A DNA stretch of 64,000 nucleotides, taken from assembly GCF_036381655.1 (NCBI RefSeq), contig NZ_DASVCJ010000054.1, forward strand, positions 1 to 64,000, read 5' to 3'. Positions within the stretch are counted from its first letter, which is position 1, and each line of letters opens with the position of its first letter. Positions 25,725 through 33,689 of the stretch are shown here, one piece after another. Under the pieces are notes generated by a model. The model ran no database searches. It was not told the origin of the DNA and saw only the letters and a list, made by a program, of their open reading frames with translations. The position numbers and the translations under genes are program-made. This DNA is from Ferrovibrio sp036381655 (GTDB lineage: Bacteria; Pseudomonadota; Alphaproteobacteria; Ferrovibrionales; Ferrovibrionaceae).

Positions 25725-26458
25725 AGACGGCGGCGATCTGGCTGCGCTCGCTGCTGTTCATGGCGGCCTTTTACGGCTGGAGCACGCTGGTGGCGCTCTA
25801 CAGCCTGATCCCGCTTGCGCTGAACAAGCCGCAGCAGATCGTCAGCGTGGGGCAATTCTGGTCGCGCAGCATCAACTGGCTGCTTAAAAGCATCGCCGGC
25901 ATCGATTGCGTCATCGAGGGCCTGGAGCACGTGCCGCCCGGCGCGGCGATGATCGCGGCCAAGCATCAGTCGCTGTGGGATACCGCCATCGTGCTCGGCA
26001 TCTTCCGCTGGCCGGCGGTGGTGATGAAGCAGGAATTGCTGCGCGTGCCGATCTACGGCTGGCTCTGCCGCGCGCAGGGGATGATCGCGGTCGACCGCGA
26101 AGGCGGCGCCAAAGCCCTGAAGACGATGCTGCGCGATGCCCAGACGGCGGCGCGGCACGGCCGCAAGCTGATCATCTTCCCGCAGGGCACCCGCACCCTG
26201 CCCGGCCAGAGCCTGCCTTATCAACCCGGCGTCGCGGCGCTGTATCGCGAGCTGAAAATCCCGGTCGTGCCGGCGGCGGTGAATTCCGGCTTCTTCTGGC
26301 CCAAGCACGGCCTGAAGCGTCCGCCGGGGCGGATCGTGCTGCGCTTCCTGCCCGCCATCCCGCCGGGCCTGAAGCGCGACGCGTTCATGCAGGAGCTGGA
26401 GAGCCGCATCGAGACGGCGCAGGCGCAGCTTGAGGCGGAGACGCGGGCGGCGCTTTAA
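25721..26458 (+). CDS. plsC: 1-acyl-sn-glycerol-3-phosphate acyltransferase
   Basis: 245 residues. It acylates lysophosphatidic acid to phosphatidic acid at the inner membrane. An N-terminal TM (LRSLLFMAAFYGWSTLVALYSL) precedes motif I HQSLWD (catalytic His/Asp), motif III FPQGTRT and the substrate segment PVVPAAVNS. The start is GTG 25721 overlapping the ydcF stop (GTGA). It closes the ftsE-ftsX-HAD-ydcF-plsC series. A damaged copy of parts of this gene lies at 29062-29235. Confidence 0.93.
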   Translation: MKTAAIWLRSLLFMAAFYGWSTLVALYSLIPLALNKPQQIVSVGQFWSRSINWLLKSIAGIDCVIEGLEHVPPGAAMIAAKHQSLWDTAIVLGIFRWPAVVMKQELLRVPIYGWLCRAQGMIAVDREGGAKALKTMLRDAQTAARHGRKLIIFPQGTRTLPGQSLPYQPGVAALYRELKIPVVPAAVNSGFFWPKHGLKRPPGRIVLRFLPAIPPGLKRDAFMQELESRIETAQAQLEAETRAAL

Positions 26459-26469
26459 GCGGCGGTGCT

Positions 26470-27975
26470 TTAGGCCGCGAGCCGCTCCGGCTTGGCGGCA
26501 AGCTGCGCAGCACCCGCTGCCCAGAGATGCTGCGCCGCGTAAGCCCGCCAGGGACGCCAGGCTTCCGCGCGCCTGAGTAGCGCTTCGGCGCTGGGGCGGC
26601 GGCCTTCGGCATCTTCCAACGCGCGCAACAGGCCGATATCGGCGGCGGGAAACGCGTCGGGTTCGCGCAGCTGGCGTAAAGCGATGTACTGTGCCGTCCA
26701 TTCGCCGATACCCCAGATGCCGCGCAGCTTGGCGACGGCCTCGTCCAATTCGCGGCCGGTGCTGAGCAGGTCCGGATCGGTGAGCACCGCAGCGGCCACG
26801 GCGGACAACGTCGCCGCGCGACTGCGCGGCATGCCAAGCATAGTGAGGTCTGCACCGGCCATCGCCCGCGGCAACGGAAAGGCATGCGTCAACGGGCCAT
26901 CCGGCTCGGGCAAGGCCTGGCCATAGCTGGCGACCAGCCGTCCGGCCAGGCGGATCGCCGCGGGCACGGTGATCTGCTGACCCAGCACCGCGCGGATCGC
27001 CAGCTCGAAACCGTCCCAAGCGCCGGGCACGCGCAGGCCCGGCCGCGCCTTGATCAGCGGCGCCAGCAACGGATCCTGCGCCAGATGCGCATTGATCGCG
27101 GCGAGATCGGCGCCAAGATCGAAGACGCGTCGCAGCCGGGCAATGATCGCCGGCAGGGCCGAAAGCTTGGGGAAGCGGACCGTCGCCTGCAGCGCATTGG
27201 CAGAACCCGGATGCATGGAGGCCGGACGGACATGGACGGTGCCGAATTCGCCGTCCAGATGGATGCTGCGCGCGTAGGTCTCGCCGCTGACGGTCTCGAT
27301 GCCGGGAACGGCGCGGGCGCGCAGGAAATCCAGCATCGCAGGCCAATCATAAGGCGGCTGATAGCGCAGCAGCAGCACGATCTCGCCGCGCGGGCCGGCG
27401 GCGGCGATTTCGAGGTTGCGCCTCCTGCGCAATTCGCTGGGCGCGCGCTTGAACATGCGCTGGAAGCATTCGTTGAAGCGGCGGATGCTGCCGAAGCCGG
27501 CGGCATAGGCAATCTCGGTCATCGGCAAGGCGGTTTCGGCGATCAATTGCTTGGCAAGGTGAATGCGCCGCGCCTGCGCCACGGCGATCGGCGCAACACC
27601 GAGATGCTGCTGGAACAGCCGGCGCAATTGCCGCTCGCCGATACCCAGCCGGTTCGCCAGCGCCTCGACATCCGCCTCATCGAGCGCGCCGAGCTCGATC
27701 AGCGCCAATGCGCGAGAGACACTGTTCCAGGTACCACGCCAGGCGCCGAGCTCGGGCGCGGCTTCCGGCCGGCAGCGCAGACAGGGCCGGAAACCCGCTT
27801 CCTGCGCCGCCGCTGCGCTCGTGAAGAAAACGACGTTCCTGGCGAGCGGCGTGCGCGCCGGACAGATCGGGCGGCAATAGATGCCGGTCGTCTTCACGGC
27901 GATGAAGAAGCGGCCATCGAAGCGGGCGTCGCGGCGGCTGACCGCGCGGTAGCAGGCGGCATGATCAAGATCCAT
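26470..27975 (-). CDS. Ada-AlkA fusion: adaptive-response regulator and DNA-3-methyladenine glycosylase
   Basis: 501 residues in three parts. Residues 1-75: Ada metal-binding domain with C34, C38, C65 and C68; C34 in GIYCRPICPA corresponds to the methyl-phosphotriester acceptor Cys38 of E. coli Ada. Residues about 80-190: AraC-type double HTH (ALANRLGIGERQLRRLFQQH, EIAYAAGFGSIRRFNECFQR). Residues about 195-501: AlkA N-terminal domain and HhH-GPD glycosylase with LRGIWGIGEWTAQYIALR and the catalytic Asp probably in FPAADIGLLRAL. The Ada O6-methylguanine domain is absent here; a separate ogt supplies it divergently. Start ATG 27975. A perfect inverted repeat lies in the shared promoter region. 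Confidence 0.95.
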   Translation of the reverse strand: MDLDHAACYRAVSRRDARFDGRFFIAVKTTGIYCRPICPARTPLARNVVFFTSAAAAQEAGFRPCLRCRPEAAPELGAWRGTWNSVSRALALIELGALDEADVEALANRLGIGERQLRRLFQQHLGVAPIAVAQARRIHLAKQLIAETALPMTEIAYAAGFGSIRRFNECFQRMFKRAPSELRRRRNLEIAAAGPRGEIVLLLRYQPPYDWPAMLDFLRARAVPGIETVSGETYARSIHLDGEFGTVHVRPASMHPGSANALQATVRFPKLSALPAIIARLRRVFDLGADLAAINAHLAQDPLLAPLIKARPGLRVPGAWDGFELAIRAVLGQQITVPAAIRLAGRLVASYGQALPEPDGPLTHAFPLPRAMAGADLTMLGMPRSRAATLSAVAAAVLTDPDLLSTGRELDEAVAKLRGIWGIGEWTAQYIALRQLREPDAFPAADIGLLRALEDAEGRRPSAEALLRRAEAWRPWRAYAAQHLWAAGAAQLAAKPERLAA

Positions 27976-28007
27976 GCCGCGATACTGATCCGGTGCAGAC
28001 AGCCGGT

Positions 28008-28074
28008 CTAGCGGTTTTCGGACATCATCATTCCGGATTTGGCCGCAGCGACAGTAACGTCCGAAAACCGCCAG
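28008..28074. promoter_or_regulatory. Symmetric inverted repeat between ada-alkA and ogt
   Basis: GCGGTTTTCGGAC (28011-28023) and its exact reverse complement GTCCGAAAACCGC (28059-28071) are separated by 35 bp; with one mismatch the arms extend to 16 bp (28008-28023, 28059-28074). Each outer edge is 33 bp from the adjacent start codon (27975 and 28107). This is the arrangement expected of one operator per divergent promoter, most simply bound by the Ada-type regulator encoded here. Confidence 0.75.
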
Positions 28075-28106
28075 CGGCAGACGGCGCACCGCGGCATGGT
28101 GGCCGC

Positions 28107-28625
28107 ATGCAACACTTCACGATGGAACGCCTCGACACTCCGACCGGCCGGATGCTGATCGTCAGCGATAATGCCGGCCGCCTATCCGCCGTGGACTGGG
28201 AAGACCACGCTGAACGCATGCGGCGTCTGCTGCGCCGATATCACGGCCTGGATATGGCATCCCTGACCGCAGCAGCGGTTCGATCAGCGGCGGCCAGAGC
28301 CCTGCTGCGCTATTTCGCCGGCGACCTTGCCGCCCTTGCCGATCTGGCTTGCGCCGCCGGCGGCACCGAATTCCAGAACCGGGTCTGGTCGGCGCTGCGG
28401 CGGATCGCGCCGGGGCGGACGACGCATTACGGCGCGCTGGCCGCAAAGCTGCAGCAGCCGACGGCGGCGCGGGCCGTCGGGCTGGCCAACGGCGCCAATC
28501 CCATCGCCATCGTCATCCCGTGCCATCGCGTGATCGGCGCCGACGGGTCGCTGACCGGCTATGGCGGCGGCATCGAACGCAAGCGCTGGCTGCTGGCGCA
28601 TGAGCAAGCGCATATGGAGGCATGA
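28107..28625 (+). CDS. ogt: Methylated-DNA-[protein]-cysteine S-methyltransferase
   Basis: 172 residues. It removes methyl from O6-methylguanine to its own cysteine in a suicide reaction. The active site is IVIPCHRVIGADGSLTGYGGG with C139; the HTH/arginine-finger region is TEFQNRVWSALRRIAPGRTTHYG and the conserved RAVGLANGANP follows. N-terminal RNase-H-like half is degenerate, as usual. The start is ATG 28107; the longer ORF would run through the operator. Divergent from the Ada-AlkA fusion, it supplies the activity missing from that fusion. Confidence 0.95.
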   Translation: MQHFTMERLDTPTGRMLIVSDNAGRLSAVDWEDHAERMRRLLRRYHGLDMASLTAAAVRSAAARALLRYFAGDLAALADLACAAGGTEFQNRVWSALRRIAPGRTTHYGALAAKLQQPTAARAVGLANGANPIAIVIPCHRVIGADGSLTGYGGGIERKRWLLAHEQAHMEA

Positions 28626-28626
28626 C

Positions 28627-29034
28627 ATGACCAACACCGAACGCGTCATCGCCGCCTGGAAGGCCTTCGCCAGCCGCGATCCGGCGCAGATCGCCGCCTG
28701 CTTTGCCGAGGATGCCGAGTGGATCGCGCCAAAGGGCAATGCCACTGCGCTGGCACTCGAACTCACCGATCACATGAAAGGACCGCAGCAAATTGGCCAA
28801 TTCATCGGCACAGAACTGCGCCGGCTGTTCGGCGAGATCAAAATCGACTTCAAGGGCATCCATGCCGCGGGCGACATTGTCATTGTCGAGGAGCGCATGA
28901 CCGCCGTGCTGGCCGATGGCCGTCCTTACGAGAACGACTATTGCTTCATCTTCGAATTGCAGGACGGCCTGATCCGGCGGGTGCGGGAATATATGGATAC
29001 TGCCAAGGGACACCGGATGATCTTCGGCGGTTGA
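28627..29034 (+). CDS. NTF2-like/SnoaL-like protein
   Basis: 135 residues with the cone-shaped NTF2-like fold pattern: VIAAWKAFASRDPAQIAACFAEDAEWIAPKGN, GPQQIGQFI, GDIVIVEERMTAVLADGRPYENDYCFIFEL, IRRVREYMD. Proteins of this type bind or hydrolyse small hydrophobic molecules; the ligand is unknown. The gene starts 1 nt after the ogt stop with GGAGG upstream, so it is co-transcribed with ogt and probably co-induced by alkylation. A plsC fragment follows. Confidence 0.85.
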   Translation: MTNTERVIAAWKAFASRDPAQIAACFAEDAEWIAPKGNATALALELTDHMKGPQQIGQFIGTELRRLFGEIKIDFKGIHAAGDIVIVEERMTAVLADGRPYENDYCFIFELQDGLIRRVREYMDTAKGHRMIFGG

Positions 29035-29061
29035 GCCCTAGTTGCCCGGTCATCAGCATCG

Positions 29062-29235
29062 CGCCGAGGATGGCGGCGCGAAGGCGTTGAAGGCGTTGCT
29101 GCGCGCCGCCCATGCTGCCGCTGATCCCGGCGGGCCTGAAGCGCGACGCGTTCATGCTGCAGCTGGAGAGCCGCATTCGAGACGGCGCAAACGCAGCTTG
29201 AGGCGGAAACCCGCGCCAAGCTGCGGGCCGGCTGA
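29062..29235 (+). pseudogene. Truncated, frameshifted plsC fragment
   Basis: Two pieces of plsC joined by an internal deletion. The first (about 29062-29109) encodes EDGGAKALKALLRAA, matching DREGGAKALKTMLRDA of plsC. The second (29110-29235) encodes LPLIPAGLKRDAFMLQLESRI then, after an extra T at about 29176, ETAQTQLEAETRAKL. Nucleotide identity to 26349-26458 is very high, including a 25-bp perfect match. The intact plsC is 2.7 kb upstream on the same strand, so the fragment and plsC are direct repeats around the Ada-AlkA/ogt/NTF2 genes. Confidence 0.88.
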
Positions 29236-30348
29236 TCAGCGCACCGCCTTGAGCGCCAGCTCGCGCGGCGTATCGACGCCGCGCTGGCGGCCGCGCAGAT
29301 ATTGCGGCGGGACATGGACATCGGCGCCCAGCTCATCCGCTGCGCGCCAGGCCCAGAAAGGATCGTTCAGCAGCGCCCGCGCCATCGCCACCAGATCGGC
29401 GCGGCCCTCGCGGACGATTTCTTCGGCCTGCTGCGGCTCGGTGATCAGGCCGACCGCCATCGTCACCATGCCGGTGGCCTGCTTCACCGCCTCGGCGAAA
29501 TGCACCTGATAGCCGGGGCCGGTGACGATCTTCTGCTGCAGCGAGATGCCGCCGGAGCTGACATCGACGAAATCGCAGCCGCGCTCCTTCAGCGCCGCGG
29601 CGAAGATTTTCGCATCCTCGATCTGCAGGCCGGCGCTGCCCATCCAGTCGCTGCCGGTGATGCGGATGCCGAGCGGCTTGTGCTGCGGCCAGGCCGCGCG
29701 CACCGCATCGAAAACTTCCAGCGGAAAGCGCATGCGGTTCTCCAGCGAGCCGCCGTAGGAATCGTTGCGCCGGTTGGAGATCGGCGAAAGGAACTGATGC
29801 ATCAGGTAGCCATGCGCGCCATGCAGTTCGATCACATCGACGCCGGCGCGGTCGGCGCGCTGCGCGGCTTCGGCGAAGTCGCGGACGATGCGGGCGATGC
29901 CCTCCTCGTCCAGCGCCGCCGGCGTATGCCAGCCCTCGCCATGCGGCAGGGCGCTCGGCGCCTCGGTCGGCCAGGCGGACGGCCCTTCCAGCGACTTGCC
30001 GCCGCGCCAGGGCAGATCGGACGAGGCCTTGCGGCCGGCATGGGCCAGCTGAATGCCGAAGGGCGAGCGGCCGAACGCCTTCAGATCGGCCGCGATGGCG
30101 CCCAGGCCGGCCTCGTGCACCGCGTTATAGAGACCGAGGCAGCCCGGCGTGATGCGGCCGCGCGCGCTGACATGGGTCGCCTCGGCGATGATCAGGCCGA
30201 GACCGGCGGCGGCATAGCGGCCGAGATGGATGCGGTGCCAGTCGGTCGGCGCGCCGTCGACGGCGCTGTATTGGCACATCGGCGACAGCACGATGCGGTT
30301 GGGCAAGGTGACGGAGCGAAGCGTAAGCGGCTCGAACAGGGCTGACAT
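29236..30348 (-). CDS. NADH:flavin oxidoreductase (Old Yellow Enzyme, YqjM-like)
   Basis: 370 residues, FMN-binding TIM barrel. MSALFEPLTLRSVTLPNRIVLSPMCQYSA is the conserved opening, with the cysteine typical of the YqjM/xenobiotic-reductase class. FGIQLAHAGRKA, the HGAHGYLMHQFLSPISNRRNDSYGGSLENR substrate/FMN stretch and GLITEPQQAEEIVREGRADLVAMARALLNDP are all present. It reduces activated C=C bonds of enones and nitro-compounds with NAD(P)H. ATG 30348 is the start; 92 upstream in-frame codons have no family match. Confidence 0.95.
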   Translation of the reverse strand: MSALFEPLTLRSVTLPNRIVLSPMCQYSAVDGAPTDWHRIHLGRYAAAGLGLIIAEATHVSARGRITPGCLGLYNAVHEAGLGAIAADLKAFGRSPFGIQLAHAGRKASSDLPWRGGKSLEGPSAWPTEAPSALPHGEGWHTPAALDEEGIARIVRDFAEAAQRADRAGVDVIELHGAHGYLMHQFLSPISNRRNDSYGGSLENRMRFPLEVFDAVRAAWPQHKPLGIRITGSDWMGSAGLQIEDAKIFAAALKERGCDFVDVSSGGISLQQKIVTGPGYQVHFAEAVKQATGMVTMAVGLITEPQQAEEIVREGRADLVAMARALLNDPFWAWRAADELGADVHVPPQYLRGRQRGVDTPRELALKAVR

Positions 30349-30463
30349 GGTTTTCCGGGAAGCTGCGTGGATGAATGACGAAAGCCAGGGCAATGTTGGG
30401 CACCGGCCCCGCAGGGTCAAGCGGCGCCGCGGCCTGTAGAAGCCGGGACCCGCAGAAGATGCG

Positions 30464-31054
30464 TCAATTCGGGCGCGGCTCGAGCAGCGCCATGGCCGGG
30501 CGCAGCAGGCCTTCGAGCAGCGCCCGTTCCGGCCGCACCCTGGCCAGCACGCGCAGGCCCATGAGAATGCCGAGAAGGTGCCGCGCCAGATCGTCGGCCG
30601 GCTGGCTATGGGCGATGCTGCCATCGGCCTGGCCGGCGAGGATGCATTGCCGGAAGAAGGTTTCGATCTCGGTCAGCACGCCGGCGACGGCGCGCCGGAT
30701 TGCGGGATCATGCGGCGCGACTTCGAGCGCCGCGTTGACCAGCATGCAGCCCTTGCGGTCCGGATCGCCCAGCGAGCGGGCGACGATGTCGGCGAAGAAA
30801 GCCTCAATCGCCTCGCGCGGCGGCAGCGCGCTGCAGCGCTCGATGCGCGCCGCCACGCTGCCTTCCACGTAGCGGTCGAGCGCTTTTTCATACAGCGCGC
30901 GCTTGTCGCCGAAGGCGTTGTAGAGACTGGCGCCGGTTATGCCGGTCCGCGCGATCAAATCGCGCATGGAGGTCGCCTCGAAGCCGCGCGCCCAAAAGCA
31001 TTTGAGCGCGGCGGACAGCACCTCGGCTTCATCGAATTCCCTGGGCCTTACCAT
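30464..31054 (-). CDS. TetR/AcrR family transcriptional regulator
   Basis: 196 residues. N-terminal HTH: RPREFDEAEVLSAALKCFWARGFEATSMRDLIARTGITGASLYNAFGDKRALYEKAL, typical of regulators of reductase/exporter genes. The C-terminal ligand domain (PPREAIEAFFADIV...KGCMLVNAALEVAPHDP) is of the TetR_C type found with quinone or electrophile sensing. Divergent from the EamA-GST-SDR operon. A 22-bp near-palindrome in the shared region is the probable operator. Confidence 0.93.
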   Translation of the reverse strand: MVRPREFDEAEVLSAALKCFWARGFEATSMRDLIARTGITGASLYNAFGDKRALYEKALDRYVEGSVAARIERCSALPPREAIEAFFADIVARSLGDPDRKGCMLVNAALEVAPHDPAIRRAVAGVLTEIETFFRQCILAGQADGSIAHSQPADDLARHLLGILMGLRVLARVRPERALLEGLLRPAMALLEPRPN

Positions 31055-31107
31055 CCGATCATCCGTAAACCGGCAACTTGTCCTTGCCAAGCCTCTTGGA
31101 ATGTGAT

Positions 31108-31129
31108 TTTTAGAACAAACGTTATAAAA
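31108..31129. promoter_or_regulatory. Candidate TetR operator
   Basis: TTTTAGAAC-AAAC-GTTATAAAA: two 9-bp arms matching at eight positions around a 4-bp centre. It lies between the divergent TetR (start 31054) and EamA (start 31190) genes and contains a TATAAA -10-like box. The position and symmetry fit autoregulation and repression of the exporter operon. Confidence 0.6.
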
Positions 31130-31189
31130 CACAGGCCCGGCCTGCCGGCCGCGATCGGCGGGGGCGTTCAAGCCGAGACAGGAGATCCC

Positions 31190-32155
31190 ATGAACGATGC
31201 CCGGCAGAGCGCGGCCGTCGCCGCGAAGCAGCCGCCGGCCGCCCGGCATCTGGCCGAACGGCCTGCCGGCTGGCGCGGGATGCTGTCGTCGCGGCTGAGC
31301 GGTTTTCTCTGGGCCGCCCTGTCGGTGGCGATCTTTTCCGGCTGGTTCGTGGTGACGCGGTTCAGCGTCACCCGCAGCCTCGGCGTCTGGGACATCACCC
31401 TGCTGCGCTTCGGCATCGGCGCGATCGTGCTGGCGCCGACGCTGCTGCGGCGGGATCGCCGCTTGCCGGCCGGCGCCTGGCGCGACGGCCTCATATTCGC
31501 GCTGCTCTGGGGCGCGCCCTTCGTGCTTCTGGTGGCGCTCGGATTGCAGCTCACCTCCGCGGCCGAGGCCGCGTCGATCACCCCCTCCGTGATGCCGGTT
31601 TTCGCCGGGCTGCTGGGCTGGATCCTGCTGCGCGAGCGGCAGGGCCGGATACGCTGGCTGGGTTATGCCGGCATCCTCGCCGGATTGACCGGCCTGGTGA
31701 CGGCGAACGGCGCCGCCCATGGCGCGCCGGATCTGCGCGGCGTCGCCGCCCTGATCCTCGCCGGCGCGATGTGGGCCGTCTACACCCTGCTGTTCCGCCG
31801 CAGAGGGCTGACGCCGCTCCAGGCGGCGGCGCTGATCTGCATCTGGTCCGCGCTGCTGCTGCTGCCCCTCTACCTGCTGCTGGACCTGAGCCGTTTCGGC
31901 AACGCCCCGTTCGGCGAGATCGCCCTGCAGGGCTTCTATCAAGGCGTGCTGATGAGCGGCGTCGCCATCGTCACCTTCAACCGCGCCGTCGCGCTGCTCG
32001 GCCCATCGGCCGCCACGGCGATCATCGCGCTGGTTCCGGTCGCCGCCTCCCTGCTCGCCATCTTCGCACTCGGCGAATTCCCCGCCCCGGCCGAAGCGCT
32101 GTCCATCGCCGCCATCGTCGCCGGCGTGCTGATGGCGGCGAAGCCGAACCGATAA
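31190..32155 (+). CDS. EamA/DMT-family transporter
   Basis: 321 residues, ten predicted TM helices in two EamA halves: first half from FLWAALSVAIFSGWFVVTRF to LLGWILLRERQGRIRWLGYAGILAGLTGLV, second half from GVAALILAGAMWAVYTLLF to FALGEFPAPAEALSIAAIVAGVLM. Members export amino acids, nucleotides or small organic metabolites. AGGAG lies 6 nt before ATG 31190. First gene of a three-gene operon under the divergent TetR regulator. Confidence 0.92.
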   Translation: MNDARQSAAVAAKQPPAARHLAERPAGWRGMLSSRLSGFLWAALSVAIFSGWFVVTRFSVTRSLGVWDITLLRFGIGAIVLAPTLLRRDRRLPAGAWRDGLIFALLWGAPFVLLVALGLQLTSAAEAASITPSVMPVFAGLLGWILLRERQGRIRWLGYAGILAGLTGLVTANGAAHGAPDLRGVAALILAGAMWAVYTLLFRRRGLTPLQAAALICIWSALLLLPLYLLLDLSRFGNAPFGEIALQGFYQGVLMSGVAIVTFNRAVALLGPSAATAIIALVPVAASLLAIFALGEFPAPAEALSIAAIVAGVLMAAKPNR

Positions 32156-32179
32156 TCCCCCCGGCAAGAAAGGATATCC

Positions 32180-32884
32180 ATGATCCGGTTCTATTTTCAT
32201 CCGACGCCCAATCCCGCGAAGATCGCGCTGTTCCTCGAGGAGACGGGACTGCCCTACAGACTGGTGCCGGTGGACACCGGCAAGGGCGAGCAGCACATGG
32301 CGGCGTTCCGCGCCGTCAATCCGAACGGCAAGGTTCCCGCCATCGTCGATACCGAGGGGCCGGGCGGCAAGCCGGCGCGCGTATTCGATTCCACCGCCAT
32401 CCTGATCTATCTCGCCGAGAAGACCGGCAAGCTGCTGGGCGCGCCGGCCGAACGGCCCGAACTGCTGTCCTGGCTGATGTTCATCGGCACGGGGCTGGGC
32501 CCGTTTTCCGGCCAGGCGGTGCATTTCCAGCATGCCGCGCCCGACGGGCTGGACTATGCCGTCAACCGCTACCGGCGCGAGGCCGAACGGCATTATCAGG
32601 TGCTGAACGATCACCTTGCCGGCCGCGACTACATCGTCGGCAACAGCTACACCATCGCCGACATTTCCGCCTGGGGCTGGCTCGACCGCGCGGCGCGCGT
32701 GATGAAGGGCGCCGAGGACGCGCTGGCCGCCTATCCCGAGATCATGCGCTGGTTCCGCGCGATCGATGCGCGGCCCGCCGTCGCGCGGGCGCGAGCGGTC
32801 GGCAAGGACCACGCCTTCAAGACCGTCATCGACGAAGAGAGCCGGCGCGCCTTGTTCCCTTCGAACTATCCCGCAGCGCTGTGA
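32180..32884 (+). CDS. Glutathione S-transferase family protein (second)
   Basis: 234 residues. Thioredoxin-like half MIRFYFHPTPNPAKIALFLEETGLPY, PNGKVPAIVD with cis-Pro and FDSTAILIYLAEKTG; C-terminal helical half with YIVGNSYTIADISAWGWL. It resembles the Nu-class/YfcG-like disulfide-bond reductases more than classical detoxification GSTs. Co-transcription with an exporter and an SDR under TetR control suggests detoxification or redox processing of an electrophile. Confidence 0.92.
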   Translation: MIRFYFHPTPNPAKIALFLEETGLPYRLVPVDTGKGEQHMAAFRAVNPNGKVPAIVDTEGPGGKPARVFDSTAILIYLAEKTGKLLGAPAERPELLSWLMFIGTGLGPFSGQAVHFQHAAPDGLDYAVNRYRREAERHYQVLNDHLAGRDYIVGNSYTIADISAWGWLDRAARVMKGAEDALAAYPEIMRWFRAIDARPAVARARAVGKDHAFKTVIDEESRRALFPSNYPAAL

Positions 32885-32894
32885 GGACGACATC

Positions 32895-33689
32895 ATGCAA
32901 CTGAACGGCAAACGTGTTCTCGTCACCGGCGGCACCAGCGGCATCGGCCTGGCGCTGGCGCACGAACTGATCGGCAAAGGCGCCAGGGTCTTCGTCAGCG
33001 GCCGGCGGCAGGCAATGCTGGATGCGGCTCTGCGCGAGCTGAAATCCGCATCCGGCATCGCCGCCGACGTGGCGACGCCGGATGGCCGCGCCCGCATGCT
33101 GCAGGGCGCGATGCAGGCGCTCGGCGGCCTCGACATCCTGGTCAACAATGCCGGCGGCGTCCGCGCCGGGCGGCTGGAGAAGACCGCCGAGGCCGAAATC
33201 GAGGCGATGATCGCCGTCGATCTGCTCGCGCCGATCCTGCTGACCCGCGCCGCCCTGCCGATGCTGCGTGCCGGCGGCGATGCCGCCGTGGTCAACGTCG
33301 CGTCGGGCATCGCGCTGATCGGCGCGCCCTTCTACGCCACCTATACCGCCGCCAAGGCCGGGCTGGCGCGGTTCGGCGAAGCGCTGCGCCGCGAGCTGAA
33401 GGGCGAAGGCATCCATGTGCTGACGGCCTATCCCGGCGCCACCGAGACGCCGATGATGGCCTCGAATCGGGCCGGCCCGGATCTGGGCTTTTCGCGCGAG
33501 CCGGCCGCCGCCGTCGCCGGCGCGATCGTCGCCGGGATCGAGGCCGATGCCTTCGAGGTGATCCGCGGCGGCGAAACCCGTGCCCGGATGATCGCCTTGA
33601 ATCGCGACGATCCCGCCGCGGTCGATGCCCGCTTCCTCGGCCTCAAGGCCGCGCTGGAAGAGGCGGTGGAAAACCACTCCGCGCTTTAG
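32895..33689 (+). CDS. Short-chain dehydrogenase/reductase
   Basis: 264 residues, classical SDR. Cofactor motif TGGTSGIG (about residues 12-19), NNAGG, catalytic Ser in NVASGIALIG and YATYTAAK with the Tyr/Lys pair. Like many DltE-type SDRs it lacks an acidic residue selecting NAD clearly, so cofactor choice is open. ATG 32895 lies 11 bp after the GST stop. The last gene of the TetR-controlled operon. Confidence 0.94.
   Translation: MQLNGKRVLVTGGTSGIGLALAHELIGKGARVFVSGRRQAMLDAALRELKSASGIAADVATPDGRARMLQGAMQALGGLDILVNNAGGVRAGRLEKTAEAEIEAMIAVDLLAPILLTRAALPMLRAGGDAAVVNVASGIALIGAPFYATYTAAKAGLARFGEALRRELKGEGIHVLTAYPGATETPMMASNRAGPDLGFSREPAAAVAGAIVAGIEADAFEVIRGGETRARMIALNRDDPAAVDARFLGLKAALEEAVENHSAL

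Noticed and set aside
30464..33310. A 948-codon minus-strand frame covering tetR and the EamA/GST genes
   Set aside because: Only the last 196 codons (the TetR protein) are real. The upstream part is the complement of the EamA and GST genes.
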